Of a DNA stretch of 64,000 nt, positions 17,550-26,351 are shown piece by piece. The DNA comes from Rhizobium tibeticum (GTDB lineage Bacteria; Pseudomonadota; Alphaproteobacteria; Rhizobiales; Rhizobiaceae). How positions within the stretch are numbered: position 1 is the first letter of the stretch; each line of letters begins with the position of its first letter. The position numbers were made by a program, and so were the translations under genes. The notes under the pieces were generated by a model. That model was not told where the DNA came from, did no database searches, and saw only the letters and a list, made by a program, of their open reading frames with translations. The stretch covers positions 1-64,000 of the forward strand of contig NZ_FOCV01000023.1 in assembly GCF_900110205.1 (NCBI RefSeq), written 5' to 3'.

Positions 17550-18482
17550 GTGACCCATCTGCTGAATGAGATGTCGGGATTGATCGCGTTCGTGCGCACG
17601 GTCGAAGTTGGATCGTTCAGTGCGGCTGCTCGGGATCTGAAAACATCACCCTCCGCCATTTCGAAGAGCGTCGGTCGGTTGGAAAAGCTGGTCGGATCCC
17701 GTCTTTTTCTCAGGTCGACACGCGCCCTTACACTGACCCCCGACGGGCAGATGCTGTTCGAGCGGATCGGTCCACTGCTGCGCGAACTCGATGCATCGGA
17801 CGATGGGCTGTCAAGTAGCAGCGGACTAACCGGACGATTGCGATTCAGTATGCCCGTCGAAATGTCAGGGCTGTTTCTCGGGGCGATCTTCACCAAGTTT
17901 GCCGAGGAATACCCTGACCTAACGCTGGACATCGGGTTGACAGACAGGTTCGTCGACATCATCCGGGACGATTACGATGTCGTCTTCAGGGTCGGGGAGG
18001 TCGTGCAACCCGATCTGGTTGTTCGGCATCTCGCGGATCTCGACATGGTTCTGGTTGCAGCTCCGTCGCTTCTGTCGAAATGGGGCGTGCCGAGGATAAT
18101 CGATGACTTTCAGAGCATGCCCTTTGCGCGGTACTCCGTTGGCAGCCGAACGGCGCACATCGCCTTTGCCGACGGGTCCAAGATCCTCCCAACCGGGCGA
18201 ATAGACTGCGACAGCGGCATCGCTCTACATTCGGCAGCGCGGCACGGTCTCGGAGTAGCCTTGCTCTTGCGTTGTGTGGTGGCAGACGACTTGCATTCGG
18301 GAATATTGATCGATGTGACACCCGCGGGCGCGCTCAAGCCGATGCGCTTCTGTGCTGTTCACGCGCTTGGTCGGACCGTGCCGTCACGTGTCAAGCTGCT
18401 TTCCGATTTCGTAGCGCTTGAGGCCCAGAAACTCTCGATTCGTGCTCGGTCACCTGGAGATTCCGCTGCGGCGAGGGATTGA
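17550..18482 (+). CDS. LysR-family transcriptional regulator
   Basis: 310 aa. Winged HTH in the first 65 residues (VRTVEVGSFSAAARDLKTSPSAISKSVGRLEKL read across the helices) and a periplasmic-binding-fold effector domain from about 90. GTG start at 17550 with GGAGG five bases upstream; an ATG seven codons in is an alternative. It is divergently transcribed from an SDR gene that it probably controls. It resembles the AaeR/CrgA-like group with short LTGRLRFSMP linker; the inducer is unknown. Confidence 0.9.
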   Translation: MTHLLNEMSGLIAFVRTVEVGSFSAAARDLKTSPSAISKSVGRLEKLVGSRLFLRSTRALTLTPDGQMLFERIGPLLRELDASDDGLSSSSGLTGRLRFSMPVEMSGLFLGAIFTKFAEEYPDLTLDIGLTDRFVDIIRDDYDVVFRVGEVVQPDLVVRHLADLDMVLVAAPSLLSKWGVPRIIDDFQSMPFARYSVGSRTAHIAFADGSKILPTGRIDCDSGIALHSAARHGLGVALLLRCVVADDLHSGILIDVTPAGALKPMRFCAVHALGRTVPSRVKLLSDFVALEAQKLSIRARSPGDSAAARD

Positions 18483-18555
18483 CGCTGCGCGACAATCACA
18501 GCCCCACCAAGTGGTTACGTGATCCCATCCAGATTAGGCCGACTGGCGACATCTT

Positions 18556-18622
18556 ACTGACCAGAATTTGTACATAAACTTTGGTCACTTGCCACTGACC
18601 AGAGTTTATATATAATCTTTGG
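18556..18622 (+). promoter_or_regulatory. Promoter with two tandem 29-bp operator-like repeats
   Basis: TTGCCA (18589-18594) and TATAAT (18611-18616) are spaced by 16 bases and give a strong sigma70-type promoter for the DUF6088 gene; transcription would start only about 14 bases before its ATG. Two 29-bp direct repeats begin at 18556 and 18594 (25 of 29 bases equal, 38-bp period), each a weak dyad running from CCAGA to CTTTGG. The second covers the -10 box, which suits autorepression. Confidence 0.65.
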
Positions 18623-18636
18623 ACATTGGAGAGCCG

Positions 18637-19365
18637 ATGCCCGACCCGACGTCAGACACCCTAGATCGGATCTATTCCAGGATCGCTGCTAGCGCGCCTT
18701 CTGGCGTATGGTTCCGTGGTGACTTTCTCGATCTGGCAAGTCCGAACGCGGTAGAAAAGGCACTCCAACGCCTGACAAATCGAGGGGATATACGCCGGCC
18801 ACACCGAGGTTTGTACGACAAACCCACGGTCAGCAAGCTGACTGGCAAGATGGTCTTCCCACCTCGCGCTTCCTTTGTCGATGCAATCGCCCGCCGCGAT
18901 AAACTGCGCATTCTCGTGGACGGAATGACTGCGGCCAATGACCTGGGTCTGACAACGGCGGTTCCAGCGCGGTCTACGGTTCACGCCGATACATACCCTC
19001 GCACCATCGAGATCGACGCGAGCGCCGGCGATCCGAAGGCCGGCCAACGCGTGATCTATACGCTCGACTTCAAACGAATCTCGGCGAAGGCCGCGTTCTG
19101 GGCGGGTAGGCCAGCCATGCGCATCGTTCAGGCGCTGTCCTGGTTGCGTGATGATCGAAGTAGCCTGGAGCCCGCTATCAACGGGATCATCCAAAGGCTG
19201 AGAAACAGCCCGCATCGGGAGGCAATTTCCGACGATCTGCGTTCAAACGTCGACGCTCTTCCAGCATGGATGTACTCAACGGTGCAAGAGATGACAAAAG
19301 GGCTATCGGCGGATCGCAGCCCGCAAAAGACCGAAGAAGAGGGCTATGCAGGAAACGTTCATTGA
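18637..19365 (+). CDS. DUF6088 / AbiEi-like antitoxin-type protein
   Basis: 242 aa. N-terminal winged-helix region (RIAASAPSGVWFRGDFLDL, then ALQRLTNRGDIRRPHRGLYDKP) as in the type IV AbiEi antitoxins, followed by the DUF6088 core with LVDGMTAANDLGLT. Such proteins repress their own operon and neutralise a nucleotidyltransferase (AbiEii-like) toxin encoded just downstream. Here only a 39-codon frame starts at 19344, overlapping this gene's end, and no nucleotidyltransferase motif follows. The ATG at 18637 has GGAGAG upstream. It therefore appears to be an orphan antitoxin or a solo regulator. Confidence 0.75.
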   Translation: MPDPTSDTLDRIYSRIAASAPSGVWFRGDFLDLASPNAVEKALQRLTNRGDIRRPHRGLYDKPTVSKLTGKMVFPPRASFVDAIARRDKLRILVDGMTAANDLGLTTAVPARSTVHADTYPRTIEIDASAGDPKAGQRVIYTLDFKRISAKAAFWAGRPAMRIVQALSWLRDDRSSLEPAINGIIQRLRNSPHREAISDDLRSNVDALPAWMYSTVQEMTKGLSADRSPQKTEEEGYAGNVH

Positions 19366-19891
19366 GATTCTCCGATCGCCGATGCCGTCTTCCAAAGCCC
19401 TGAACCCGGCAAACTCCGTCCCGTCGATTGCCGCCTGTCTAATTTTGGCTATGGCCTATCATTAATTTGGCCCTTATGGGGCGGAGGTGCGTTTCAGTCT
19501 CGTTCCGTGGGAGCGGTATATTGTCGTTTCTACTTTAAGAAGCACGTCGCGATTTATGCATCTTATAATTGTTAAAATGGCATAAGCTGAATTATGGAAC
19601 TGGCGTTGGGCCCCTGTTACCGCATGAGCGGTAATCTCGGCGCGGAAGCGGTGATTGTAGCGCACATCGCCGATGGAGGAAGCGGCATCGTAGATCATGC
19701 ACTTTCATAGCCCACCAACCATTCCTTGAAGTAACCCCGTTGTATGATTTCAAAGGGTTGTTGCGCGGCTCCACCTTATCGCCCAACCCCGAAGTAGGAT
19801 CATCGATCGTCACTACGCTGCAATTGCAAAGTAGGCTGTTGACCTTACGCGTCTTCAAAGACGCTCTTTGCGCAAACGAGACTGACCAAAT
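19366..19891. other. 526 bases without intact gene; expected toxin site is empty
   Basis: A 39-codon frame (19344-19463, beginning MQETFIEIL) overlaps the DUF6088 gene in the position where a toxin gene would start, then stops. The rest is AT-richer than neighbours around 19520-19600 and carries no recognised domain on either strand. It may be a deletion scar. Confidence 0.4.
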
Positions 19892-20653
19892 TCAGACGAT
19901 GGTCTCCCCACCGTCGACGACGAGGATTTGCCCGGTGATGTAGGACGAGCGGTCCGAAACAAGGAAGAGAATGGGCTCGGCGATCTCGGAGACGTTCGCC
20001 CAGCGCCCAAGCGGCACTTTCTCGGTGATGTAGGCCTCGATCGCGCCGCGCCCGCCCATCTGGGCAATGAACGGTTCGTTGAACGGCGTATCAACCCAGC
20101 CCGGGCAGAGCGCGTTGACGCGGACGCCGTGTTTGGCGTAGTCGCCGGCCATTTGCCGGGTCATTGCAATGACGGCATGTTTCGTCGTCGTGTAGGCGAT
20201 CATCTCGCGATCGTAGAGGACGCCTGACGAGGAGGAGGTGTTGAGGATGACACCGCGGCCGACCTTCTTCATCAGCGGCATGACGAAGCGCGCCGCCATA
20301 AAGTGCGCCCGAACATTCAGGCTCCACGACCTGTCGAACCCCGCGACCGCTACCTGTTCGAGATCGCCCGCCACCTGGGCGCCGGCGTGATTGTGGAGGA
20401 TGTCGATGCGGCCGTGACGTTCGGCGACCGAGGCGATGCCGGCTTCGAGTGCTGCGTCGTCGGTGACGTCGAGAACGAGGCTTTCGGCCTTGCCGCCGGC
20501 GGCTTGGATCCGACCAACGGTTTCGGCGGCATTGCCGGCACTGAGATCAGTCACCACGACGAACGCGCCTTCCCCGGCCATGAGCAGCGCGCCGGCCTGG
20601 CCGATGCCCGACCCGGCTCCAGTGACGATCGCGACGCGATTTTCAAGAATCAT
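19892..20653 (-). CDS. SDR family oxidoreductase, last gene of ABC operon
   Basis: 253 aa classical SDR: TGAGSGIGQA, NHAGAQ (in place of NAG), Ser in NTSSSSGVLYD, Tyr-x3-Lys in YTTTKHAV, C-terminal SSYITGQILVVDGGETIV. It starts 12 bases after the permease stop, with GGGAAA upstream of the ATG, so it closes the polyamine-type transport operon. The pairing suggests that it oxidises the imported compound or a derivative, which is an inference from position only. Confidence 0.88.
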   Translation of the reverse strand: MILENRVAIVTGAGSGIGQAGALLMAGEGAFVVVTDLSAGNAAETVGRIQAAGGKAESLVLDVTDDAALEAGIASVAERHGRIDILHNHAGAQVAGDLEQVAVAGFDRSWSLNVRAHFMAARFVMPLMKKVGRGVILNTSSSSGVLYDREMIAYTTTKHAVIAMTRQMAGDYAKHGVRVNALCPGWVDTPFNEPFIAQMGGRGAIEAYITEKVPLGRWANVSEIAEPILFLVSDRSSYITGQILVVDGGETIV

Positions 20654-20665
20654 GGTGTTTCCCGT

Positions 20666-21475
20666 TCAGTTTGGTGTTTTTTCGCGCATCAAGAAGCGCG
20701 CGATGAGGATCAGTCCCAGCGATGCGGTGAGCACCATGGTGGCGATGGCGTTGATCTCCGGCGTCACGCCACGGCGGATCGAGGCAAAGACGTAGATCGG
20801 CAATGTCGTATTCGATCCAGCGACGAAGAACGCGATGATGAAATCGTCGAAGGAGAAGGTGAAAGCGAGCAGGAAACCCGCCAGGATCGACGGCAGGATT
20901 TGCGGCAGCACGATTTGGCGGAAGGTCGTCAGCGGCGTCGCGTAGAGATCACTCGACGCTTCGACGATATCGCGCCCGAGGCCGGCGATACGCGCTTTCA
21001 CGATCATCCTCACCAGCGCCATGGTGAAAAGTCCGTGGGCGGCGATGATAGAGCCGTAGCCGAGCGACAGCTTCGGCGGTTGGTCGCCTGGCCAGATCGC
21101 CGCCAGCAGTGGATTGATGAAGCCGAAGACTTCAACGAGAGCGACGAGCGTGGCGATGCCGATCACAACGCCCGGAACGACGATTGCGGCGGCAAACAGG
21201 CCATCGAACACGGCCCGCGTCCTGGCGCCGAGCCGCTCCATGCCGAGCGCAGCCATGGTGCCGAAGATGGCCGCGAGCGCAGCGCTGGTAAGCGCGATGA
21301 CAAGGCTGTTGCGAAGAGCTTCCATGAGGAAGGTGTTGGACAGCGCCTTGCCATACCATTGCGTGGAAAAGCCTGTGAAATCCGAGGCGTTGCGGCCCGC
21401 ATTGAACGAAAACAGCACCACCAGCGCAATCGGCGTGTAGAGAAAGAGATAGACTGCCGTAACAAGCCCACGCAT
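20666..21475 (-). CDS. ABC transporter permease (PotC/YdcV-like)
   Basis: 269 aa inner-membrane permease of the spermidine/putrescine family. About six hydrophobic segments, starting with LVTAVYLFLYTPIALVVLFSF, and an EAA loop (DIVEASSDLYATPLTTFRQIVLPQILPSI). The ATG at 21475 overlaps the TGA of the upstream permease by one base (TGATG), which couples their translation. A much longer frame exists upstream but belongs to the other permease's antiphase. Confidence 0.9.
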   Translation of the reverse strand: MRGLVTAVYLFLYTPIALVVLFSFNAGRNASDFTGFSTQWYGKALSNTFLMEALRNSLVIALTSAALAAIFGTMAALGMERLGARTRAVFDGLFAAAIVVPGVVIGIATLVALVEVFGFINPLLAAIWPGDQPPKLSLGYGSIIAAHGLFTMALVRMIVKARIAGLGRDIVEASSDLYATPLTTFRQIVLPQILPSILAGFLLAFTFSFDDFIIAFFVAGSNTTLPIYVFASIRRGVTPEINAIATMVLTASLGLILIARFLMREKTPN

Positions 21476-22341
21476 CAAACAAGATCCACCTGGCGGGTCC
21501 CCGCGACGCGCCACGCAACGCGCATGGCGACGAGAAGCACGATAACGACGACGACAACGAGGGTGACGGCGATCGCGGAGCCGAACGGCCAGTTGCGCGA
21601 TTGCAGGAAGAGGTCGACCAGCGCGTTGCCGATGAAGAAAACCTTGCCGCCGCCCAGCAGCTGCGGGATCAGATACTCGCCGAGCAGCAGGATGGTGACC
21701 AGCGCCACGCCCGTCATCACACCCGGCAGCGACAGCGGCAGCGTTATGCCGAAGAAGGTCGAGAGCGGCTTGGCGCCGAGGTCCGCAGAGGCTTCCAGCA
21801 ATCGGCGGTCCAGCTTCTCCAGGCTGACATAGATCGGCATGATCATCAGCGGCAGATAGCCATAGACGATGCCGAGGAGAACTGCGCCCGGCGTGTTGAG
21901 AAGACGCACGTTCTCGATACCGATAAACTCCAGCAGATGCGGGATGCCGCGCGCACCGAGAATATACATCCAGGCATACGTGCGAACGAGCAAACTGGTC
22001 CAGAACGGCACCACGACAAGAGACACCAGCAATAGCCGATGCTGCGGACTCGCCTTCACCGCCAGATAATAGGCGACCGGATAGGCCACCAAGAGGCAGA
22101 CAAAGGCCCCGATCGGCGCAAGCACCAGCGTATTCTTGAAAGCCGCCGCACGGGATCCAAGATTGGCGAATTGGGCAAAGGTAAATGCCGCCTGATAACC
22201 GCCCTCCGGCGCCCGCTCGCCAAAGGCGAAGACAACGATGGCGATGAACGGCAAGACCAGGAACACGAACAGCCATGCGCTCGCCGGCGCGACGAGCGCC
22301 GCAGTGATTAGTCGCTTTCTGGTGTCCGGTGACACGGCCAT
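21475..22341 (-). CDS. ABC transporter permease (PotB-like)
   Basis: About 288 aa permease of the polyamine/opine-type ABC family: hydrophobic ITAALVAPASAWLFVFLVLP at the N-terminus and an EAA loop LLEASADLGAKPLSTFFGITLPLSLPGV. An in-frame GTG at 22425 overlaps the stop of the binding-protein gene by four bases, but the 28 residues it adds do not look conserved. I prefer the ATG at 22341 (MAVSPDTRKRL), though neither start has a strong ribosome site. Confidence 0.85.
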   Translation of the reverse strand: MAVSPDTRKRLITAALVAPASAWLFVFLVLPFIAIVVFAFGERAPEGGYQAAFTFAQFANLGSRAAAFKNTLVLAPIGAFVCLLVAYPVAYYLAVKASPQHRLLLVSLVVVPFWTSLLVRTYAWMYILGARGIPHLLEFIGIENVRLLNTPGAVLLGIVYGYLPLMIMPIYVSLEKLDRRLLEASADLGAKPLSTFFGITLPLSLPGVMTGVALVTILLLGEYLIPQLLGGGKVFFIGNALVDLFLQSRNWPFGSAIAVTLVVVVVIVLLVAMRVAWRVAGTRQVDLV

Positions 22342-22421
22342 TCTGAACGTTCGCTGTTTGGAGTCTACGAGGCGGCTTGCCTCTTCCCGGACCCGGGGAG
22401 AGGCATTGCATGAGGGCAGGG

Positions 22422-23585
22422 TCACGCCGACTTGAACCGCGCCATCAGCTCGGCACGACCCGGATCGGTCAGGGTTACGGCGGCGCCGAATTCCAGCGGC
22501 GTCAGCGACGCCTCATCCGGATAGACGATCTTGTTCGAGGTGACCTCCTTCGGCAGCAATGAAATGACGCGGCTGTCGGTGGCCGGCGCGCCGTTGGCGA
22601 TATGCTCCTTCCCTGCGTTCGCAGGATCCATCAGGTAGTTGAGGAGAGCGTAGCCGGCCGCCTTGTTCGGAGCGTCCTTCGGGATCGCGTAGTAGTCGGT
22701 CCAGATTTCGCCACCGTCCGTTCCGAGCACGTAGGCAAGCTCAGGCATGTCGCGGTTGAGCTGCGCGCCGTCATTCGTCCAGCACATCGTCATCCACGCG
22801 TCCGTGGCGCGCATGGCCGGCTGATAGTCGGAGTTGATGGCGAAGAGATGCGGCTTCACCTTGATCAGCAGCTCTTCGGCCTTCGCCAGTTCCTCAGGCT
22901 TGATCGAATTGAAACCGTAGCCCAGCGAAACCAGCGCGCTGCCGATTGTGGTCAGCTGATAATCATGCACCATGGCGCGGCTGTCGGCTTCGGTCTGGGC
23001 AATCTCGAAGAAGTCCTTCCAGCTCGAAAGCTTCGTCTTGATCTTCGAAGTATTGACGGAAAAGCCGGTCGTGCCCCAGTTCTTCGGCACGGCATAGGTC
23101 TTGCCGTCGATCTGGCCTTCCTTGGTGAAGCGGGGGTTTTCAGTCGACTGGCTGAAATTCGGAATCTTTGAAAGATCCAGCTCTTCGATCAGGCCGAGCT
23201 TTTGGTGGGTTGAAATCGTGTAGTTCGTTGGCACGAATAGCGACCAGCCGGAAGCACCCGCCTGCAGCTTTGCCAGCATTTCCTCGTTCGAGCCGAAAAC
23301 GTTGACTTCCACGGCAACGCCCGTTGCCGCCTTGAAGTTCTCGAAGGTCGCCGGGTCATGATAGTTCGGCCAGGTCGCAATCGACATCTGCGTACCAAGT
23401 TCGCCGGCGGCGTAGGCCGGTGTCGACAGCGCCCCGGGAAAGCGCGACATCACGGCGGTCGCAAGACCGAGGCCGGTGACGCCGAGGAAGTGACGGCGGC
23501 CGACGGAGCCGCGCTTCAGGCGCATGAACTCGTCCATGAAGCCTTCGGCGGAAATGGGGAGATTATCCTTATAGTCCTTGCTCAT
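22422..23585 (-). CDS. ABC substrate-binding protein, spermidine/putrescine type, Tat-exported
   Basis: 387 aa extracytoplasmic solute receptor. A twin-arginine signal is visible (GRRHFLGVTGLGLATAVM), cut near AYAAGE. The mature part follows the PotD pattern: WPNYHDPATFENFKAATG, YAVPKNWGTTGFSVN, LGYGFNSI, and NYLMDPANAGKEHIANG. AGGGAA precedes the ATG. It belongs to an operon with ATPase, two permeases and an SDR. Likely ligand: a polyamine, amine or opine-like compound; the exact one is not visible. Confidence 0.9.
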   Translation of the reverse strand: MSKDYKDNLPISAEGFMDEFMRLKRGSVGRRHFLGVTGLGLATAVMSRFPGALSTPAYAAGELGTQMSIATWPNYHDPATFENFKAATGVAVEVNVFGSNEEMLAKLQAGASGWSLFVPTNYTISTHQKLGLIEELDLSKIPNFSQSTENPRFTKEGQIDGKTYAVPKNWGTTGFSVNTSKIKTKLSSWKDFFEIAQTEADSRAMVHDYQLTTIGSALVSLGYGFNSIKPEELAKAEELLIKVKPHLFAINSDYQPAMRATDAWMTMCWTNDGAQLNRDMPELAYVLGTDGGEIWTDYYAIPKDAPNKAAGYALLNYLMDPANAGKEHIANGAPATDSRVISLLPKEVTSNKIVYPDEASLTPLEFGAAVTLTDPGRAELMARFKSA

Positions 23586-23608
23586 GATGCTGTTCCCTTG
23601 TTTTGATT

Positions 23609-24703
23609 TTATGCTGCACTTGATGCTGGAAAGACGTGGGCTGCGAGCGGGTCGAAACCGAGGAAAACCGCCTCGCCCGGCTCGACCAGGTCGCTCTCGT
23701 TCATGCTGCGCCGGTCGGCCGTGACCAGGAAGTCGCCGAGCCCCGGAACCGTCACCGCATATTCCGCAGAAGAACCGAGGAAGATGCGATGGGTGACAGT
23801 GCCCTTGAAGCTGGCAAAGCCGGGCGCCTGAGCCCGTGTCAGGCGGATAGATTCCGGGCGGATCGCGACGATCGTTTCGCCGGGCGAAACGGGACTCCCA
23901 GCAGCGATTGCGGAACCGTCCGCAAGACGCAGGGTCGCGCCATCCGCCTCCATCGTTGCATTCACCCGATTGGTCTTGCCGACGAAATCGGCCACGAACA
24001 GATCGGCCGGGCGGTCATAGACCTCCTGTGGTGAACCTAGCTGGCGAATGCGCCCTGCGCTCATCACGCAGACGATATCTGCCATCGAGAGCGCTTCCTC
24101 CTGATCATGTGTGACCAGAACAAAGGTAATGCCGAGTTCACGTTGCAGTGTCTGCAGTTCGATCTGCATGGCCGAGCGCAGCTTCTTGTCGAGCGCAGCC
24201 AGCGGCTCGTCGAGCAGCAGCACTGACGGGCGATTGACGATCGCGCGTGCTAGCGCCACCCGCTGCTGCTGCCCGCCGGACATCTCGTGGATGCGGCGCT
24301 TGGCGAAGCCGCCGAGGCGCACCATTTCGAGCGCTTCCGTGACGCGCCGGTCGATTTCGGTCGCCGCAAGCTTGGGCCGCATCTGCTTCAGCCCATAGGC
24401 AACATTCTGCCGGACGTCGAAATGCGGAAACAGCGCATAGTGCTGGAAGACCATATTCACCGGTCGCCGGTAGGCCGGTACGCCGTTCATCTCGCGCCCG
24501 TCGATCAGCACCGTGCCTTCGCTTGGCTGCTCGAAGCCGCCGATCATGCGCAGGCAAGTGGTCTTGCCGCAGCCGGAAGGGCCGAGCAACGCCAGAAAGG
24601 CGCCCTTCGGCACATTGAGGTTGATGTCCGTTACGGCGGTCACAGCGCCATAGTTCTTGGTGACCGAACGGAATTCGATATCGTTCGTCGAAGCGGATGC
24701 CAC
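23609..24703 (-). CDS. ABC transporter ATP-binding protein (PotA-like)
   Basis: About 364 aa. Walker A GPSGCGKTT, Q-loop VFQHYALFPH, signature MSGGQQQRVALARA, Walker B LLLDEPLAALD, H-loop VTHDQEEA, and a C-terminal TOBE domain (about 285-360, IRPESIRL). GTG start at 24703 with AGGGAA upstream is preferred; a farther GTG at 24757 lacks a ribosome site. First gene of the minus-strand operon; it is divergent from the LuxR regulator. Confidence 0.9.
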   Translation of the reverse strand: MASASTNDIEFRSVTKNYGAVTAVTDINLNVPKGAFLALLGPSGCGKTTCLRMIGGFEQPSEGTVLIDGREMNGVPAYRRPVNMVFQHYALFPHFDVRQNVAYGLKQMRPKLAATEIDRRVTEALEMVRLGGFAKRRIHEMSGGQQQRVALARAIVNRPSVLLLDEPLAALDKKLRSAMQIELQTLQRELGITFVLVTHDQEEALSMADIVCVMSAGRIRQLGSPQEVYDRPADLFVADFVGKTNRVNATMEADGATLRLADGSAIAAGSPVSPGETIVAIRPESIRLTRAQAPGFASFKGTVTHRIFLGSSAEYAVTVPGLGDFLVTADRRSMNESDLVEPGEAVFLGFDPLAAHVFPASSAA

Positions 24704-24791
24704 GTCTGTTCCCTGCGGTTGGTTTGGATTGGGCAGTCTAGCGCTGCCTTTTGCCACCGTCGTTAAGGAAAGACTAAGCTCGGCCCTCCCT

Positions 24792-24858
24792 CACGGTATA
24801 TACCCCGAGAGAGGTATTTTAGCCATCGAGCCTTCGTGGAAGGTATATACACGGGGAG
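24792..24858. promoter_or_regulatory. Repeated GGTATATAC sites between potA-like and LuxR genes
   Basis: The perfect palindrome GGTATATACC (24795-24804) recurs as GGTATATACA at 24842-24851, 47 bases downstream; both are followed by CCCC- or GGGG-containing flanks, and GAGGTATTTT lies between them. The region separates two divergent genes, so these are candidate sites for the LuxR regulator or another repressor. Confidence 0.45.
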
Positions 24859-24896
24859 CGCAGATTTCCGCGCAAGGCGATCAGGAGGTCCCGGGA

Positions 24897-25712
24897 ATGA
24901 GCACTGACTTGGAGGCGCTATTTCAGGCCTTCAACGCCACCGTCGGCCGTCCGGCGATGGGCGACGCAGAATTCGGCGAGACCTTTCGACAGATGATGGC
25001 GGCACTCGTGCGCTTCGACTATGTCGTTGTTTTCGCCTATCGCGGCAAGGAGCGGCCGATCGATCTCTACAGCACCTTCGACCCGAAGGAGCACATCATT
25101 TTTGTGACGCTCTATCAGGCCGGACCGTACCTGCTCGACCCGTTCTACCACACTGCCCACGAGCGCCGCGCAGGCGTGTTTCGCATGCGGGAACTTGCAC
25201 CCGACAGGTTCTTTTCAAGCGAGTACTATCGTACCTACTACGTCCAGACGGGGCTGGCGGAGGAAATCGGCTTTTTTGTCACTGCCGATGACGACATCAC
25301 TATTGTTCTCTCGCTGATGCGCCGGGAAAAGACCGGCCCCTTCCCGTCTCCAGATTTCGCTCTTTTGAAGAAAGCGGAACCGCTGATCGCAAGCATGGTC
25401 CGGTATTACTGGGCAGGGCTTGGATCCCGCTTCGATGCGCAACTGCATTCACGAGGTCGCGGTGGCCGCAGGCGCGACGCTGGTGAAGGGTCCCTGCAGC
25501 CCGCCGAAGCCGTGTGGCGAGATCTCAATCTCACCAACCGCGAGACCGCGATTGTGGACCTTGTCCTTCAAGGACACTCTTCCGAGTCGATCGGCCTGAG
25601 GCTCAACATCTCGACCGGCACGGTCAAGGTCCATCGCCGCAACGTCTACCGGAAGCTCGGAATATCATCACAGACGCAATTGCTCGCCATATACCTTAGA
25701 AATCTTTCCTGA
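24897..25712 (+). CDS. LuxR-family transcriptional regulator
   Basis: 271 aa. The N-terminal 190 residues are an unassigned sensor-like region (RFDYVVVFAYRGKERPIDLYS) similar in position to autoinducer-type domains but not clearly one. The C-terminal LuxR HTH runs from about 205: LTNRETAIVDLVLQGHSSES, then STGTVKVHRRNVYRKLGISS. CAGGAGG lies 8 bases before the ATG at 24897. It is divergent from the polyamine-type ABC operon and is its probable regulator. Its last 45 bases overlap the convergent chimeric relic. Confidence 0.88.
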   Translation: MSTDLEALFQAFNATVGRPAMGDAEFGETFRQMMAALVRFDYVVVFAYRGKERPIDLYSTFDPKEHIIFVTLYQAGPYLLDPFYHTAHERRAGVFRMRELAPDRFFSSEYYRTYYVQTGLAEEIGFFVTADDDITIVLSLMRREKTGPFPSPDFALLKKAEPLIASMVRYYWAGLGSRFDAQLHSRGRGGRRRDAGEGSLQPAEAVWRDLNLTNRETAIVDLVLQGHSSESIGLRLNISTGTVKVHRRNVYRKLGISSQTQLLAIYLRNLS

Positions 25713-26207
25713 GGCGCGGGGGAACCAACGCGCTAGCTTCGTGGAGGCGGTGCTGTGGATCGTTCGTTTGAATGCCAGGGTTGGCTCCACTGTCGGTTGC
25801 GAAATTCCTGCTGACCGATAAGCTATCAAGTCCTCAATGGTTACTAAATGCAGCCCATGTCGCTCAGCGAACGTTTCAAGATCTAGTAGACGCGCCATCG
25901 TGCCATCATCGTTGGCAACTTCACAGATGACGCCTGACGTAGAAAGACCTGCGAGCTTGGCTAAGTCCACGGCCGCTTCGGTACTCGCGGTACGATTGAC
26001 GGCGATAAGCATTGATGGAGGATCCATCGACACAGCAATGACCGCAGTCGCGGCCATCCCGCTCGGTCTTCCGCTGGCATCTCGCGACGTGATGATCGTG
26101 ACGCCGGCTGCCAGACCGCGCATCGCTCCCTTGAGTTGTTGGTCTAGATTGGGGGCCGCAGCGTTGACTAACCAAAATCGACCTGCACCGCTGAACGATC
26201 CATACAC
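25668..26207 (-). pseudogene. Chimeric relic: flavin reductase N-part joined to ribB C-part
   Basis: The 179-codon frame is a fusion. Residues about 20-75 are the start of a FMN-dependent flavin reductase (DQQLKGAMRGLAAGVTIITS, then SVSMD-like AVSMDPPSMLIAVNR). From about residue 76 (near 25982) it becomes the last third of 3,4-dihydroxy-2-butanone-4-phosphate synthase (TEAAVDLAKLAG, CEVANDDGTMARL, LVTIEDLIAYR) up to about 25815. A non-homologous tail follows. Each partner lacks most of its fold. The ribB segment is clearly diverged from the intact ribB at 53039-53668, so it came from another copy. Probably not functional. Confidence 0.78.
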
Positions 26208-26351
26208 AAATGCTCATGATTGCCCGAGATTGAAAGGCGTGATTTTACTCGGTAACTGTATGACCGGAAGCAAAGCATCCGAGTGCTGCGCAGTGCCCAG
26301 AAAGACCGCCTTTAAACCGGTTTTCGCCTCAACCAGCCTCCTGAGATCAAT

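Noticed and set aside
20303..21832. 509-codon plus-strand frame opposite the SDR and permease genes
   Set aside because: It is antisense to three well-supported genes, is rich in Arg, Asp, Gln and His as shadow frames in GC-rich DNA are, and has no domain.
22342..22425. Upstream extension of the PotB-like permease to GTG 22425
   Set aside because: The added 28 residues are not hydrophobic or conserved-looking, although the GTGA overlap with the previous stop makes the start possible.
25815..25984. Recent local copy of ribB from 53039-53668 as source of the chimera
   Set aside because: The two DNA stretches differ at many positions, so the fragment must come from another or much older ribB.
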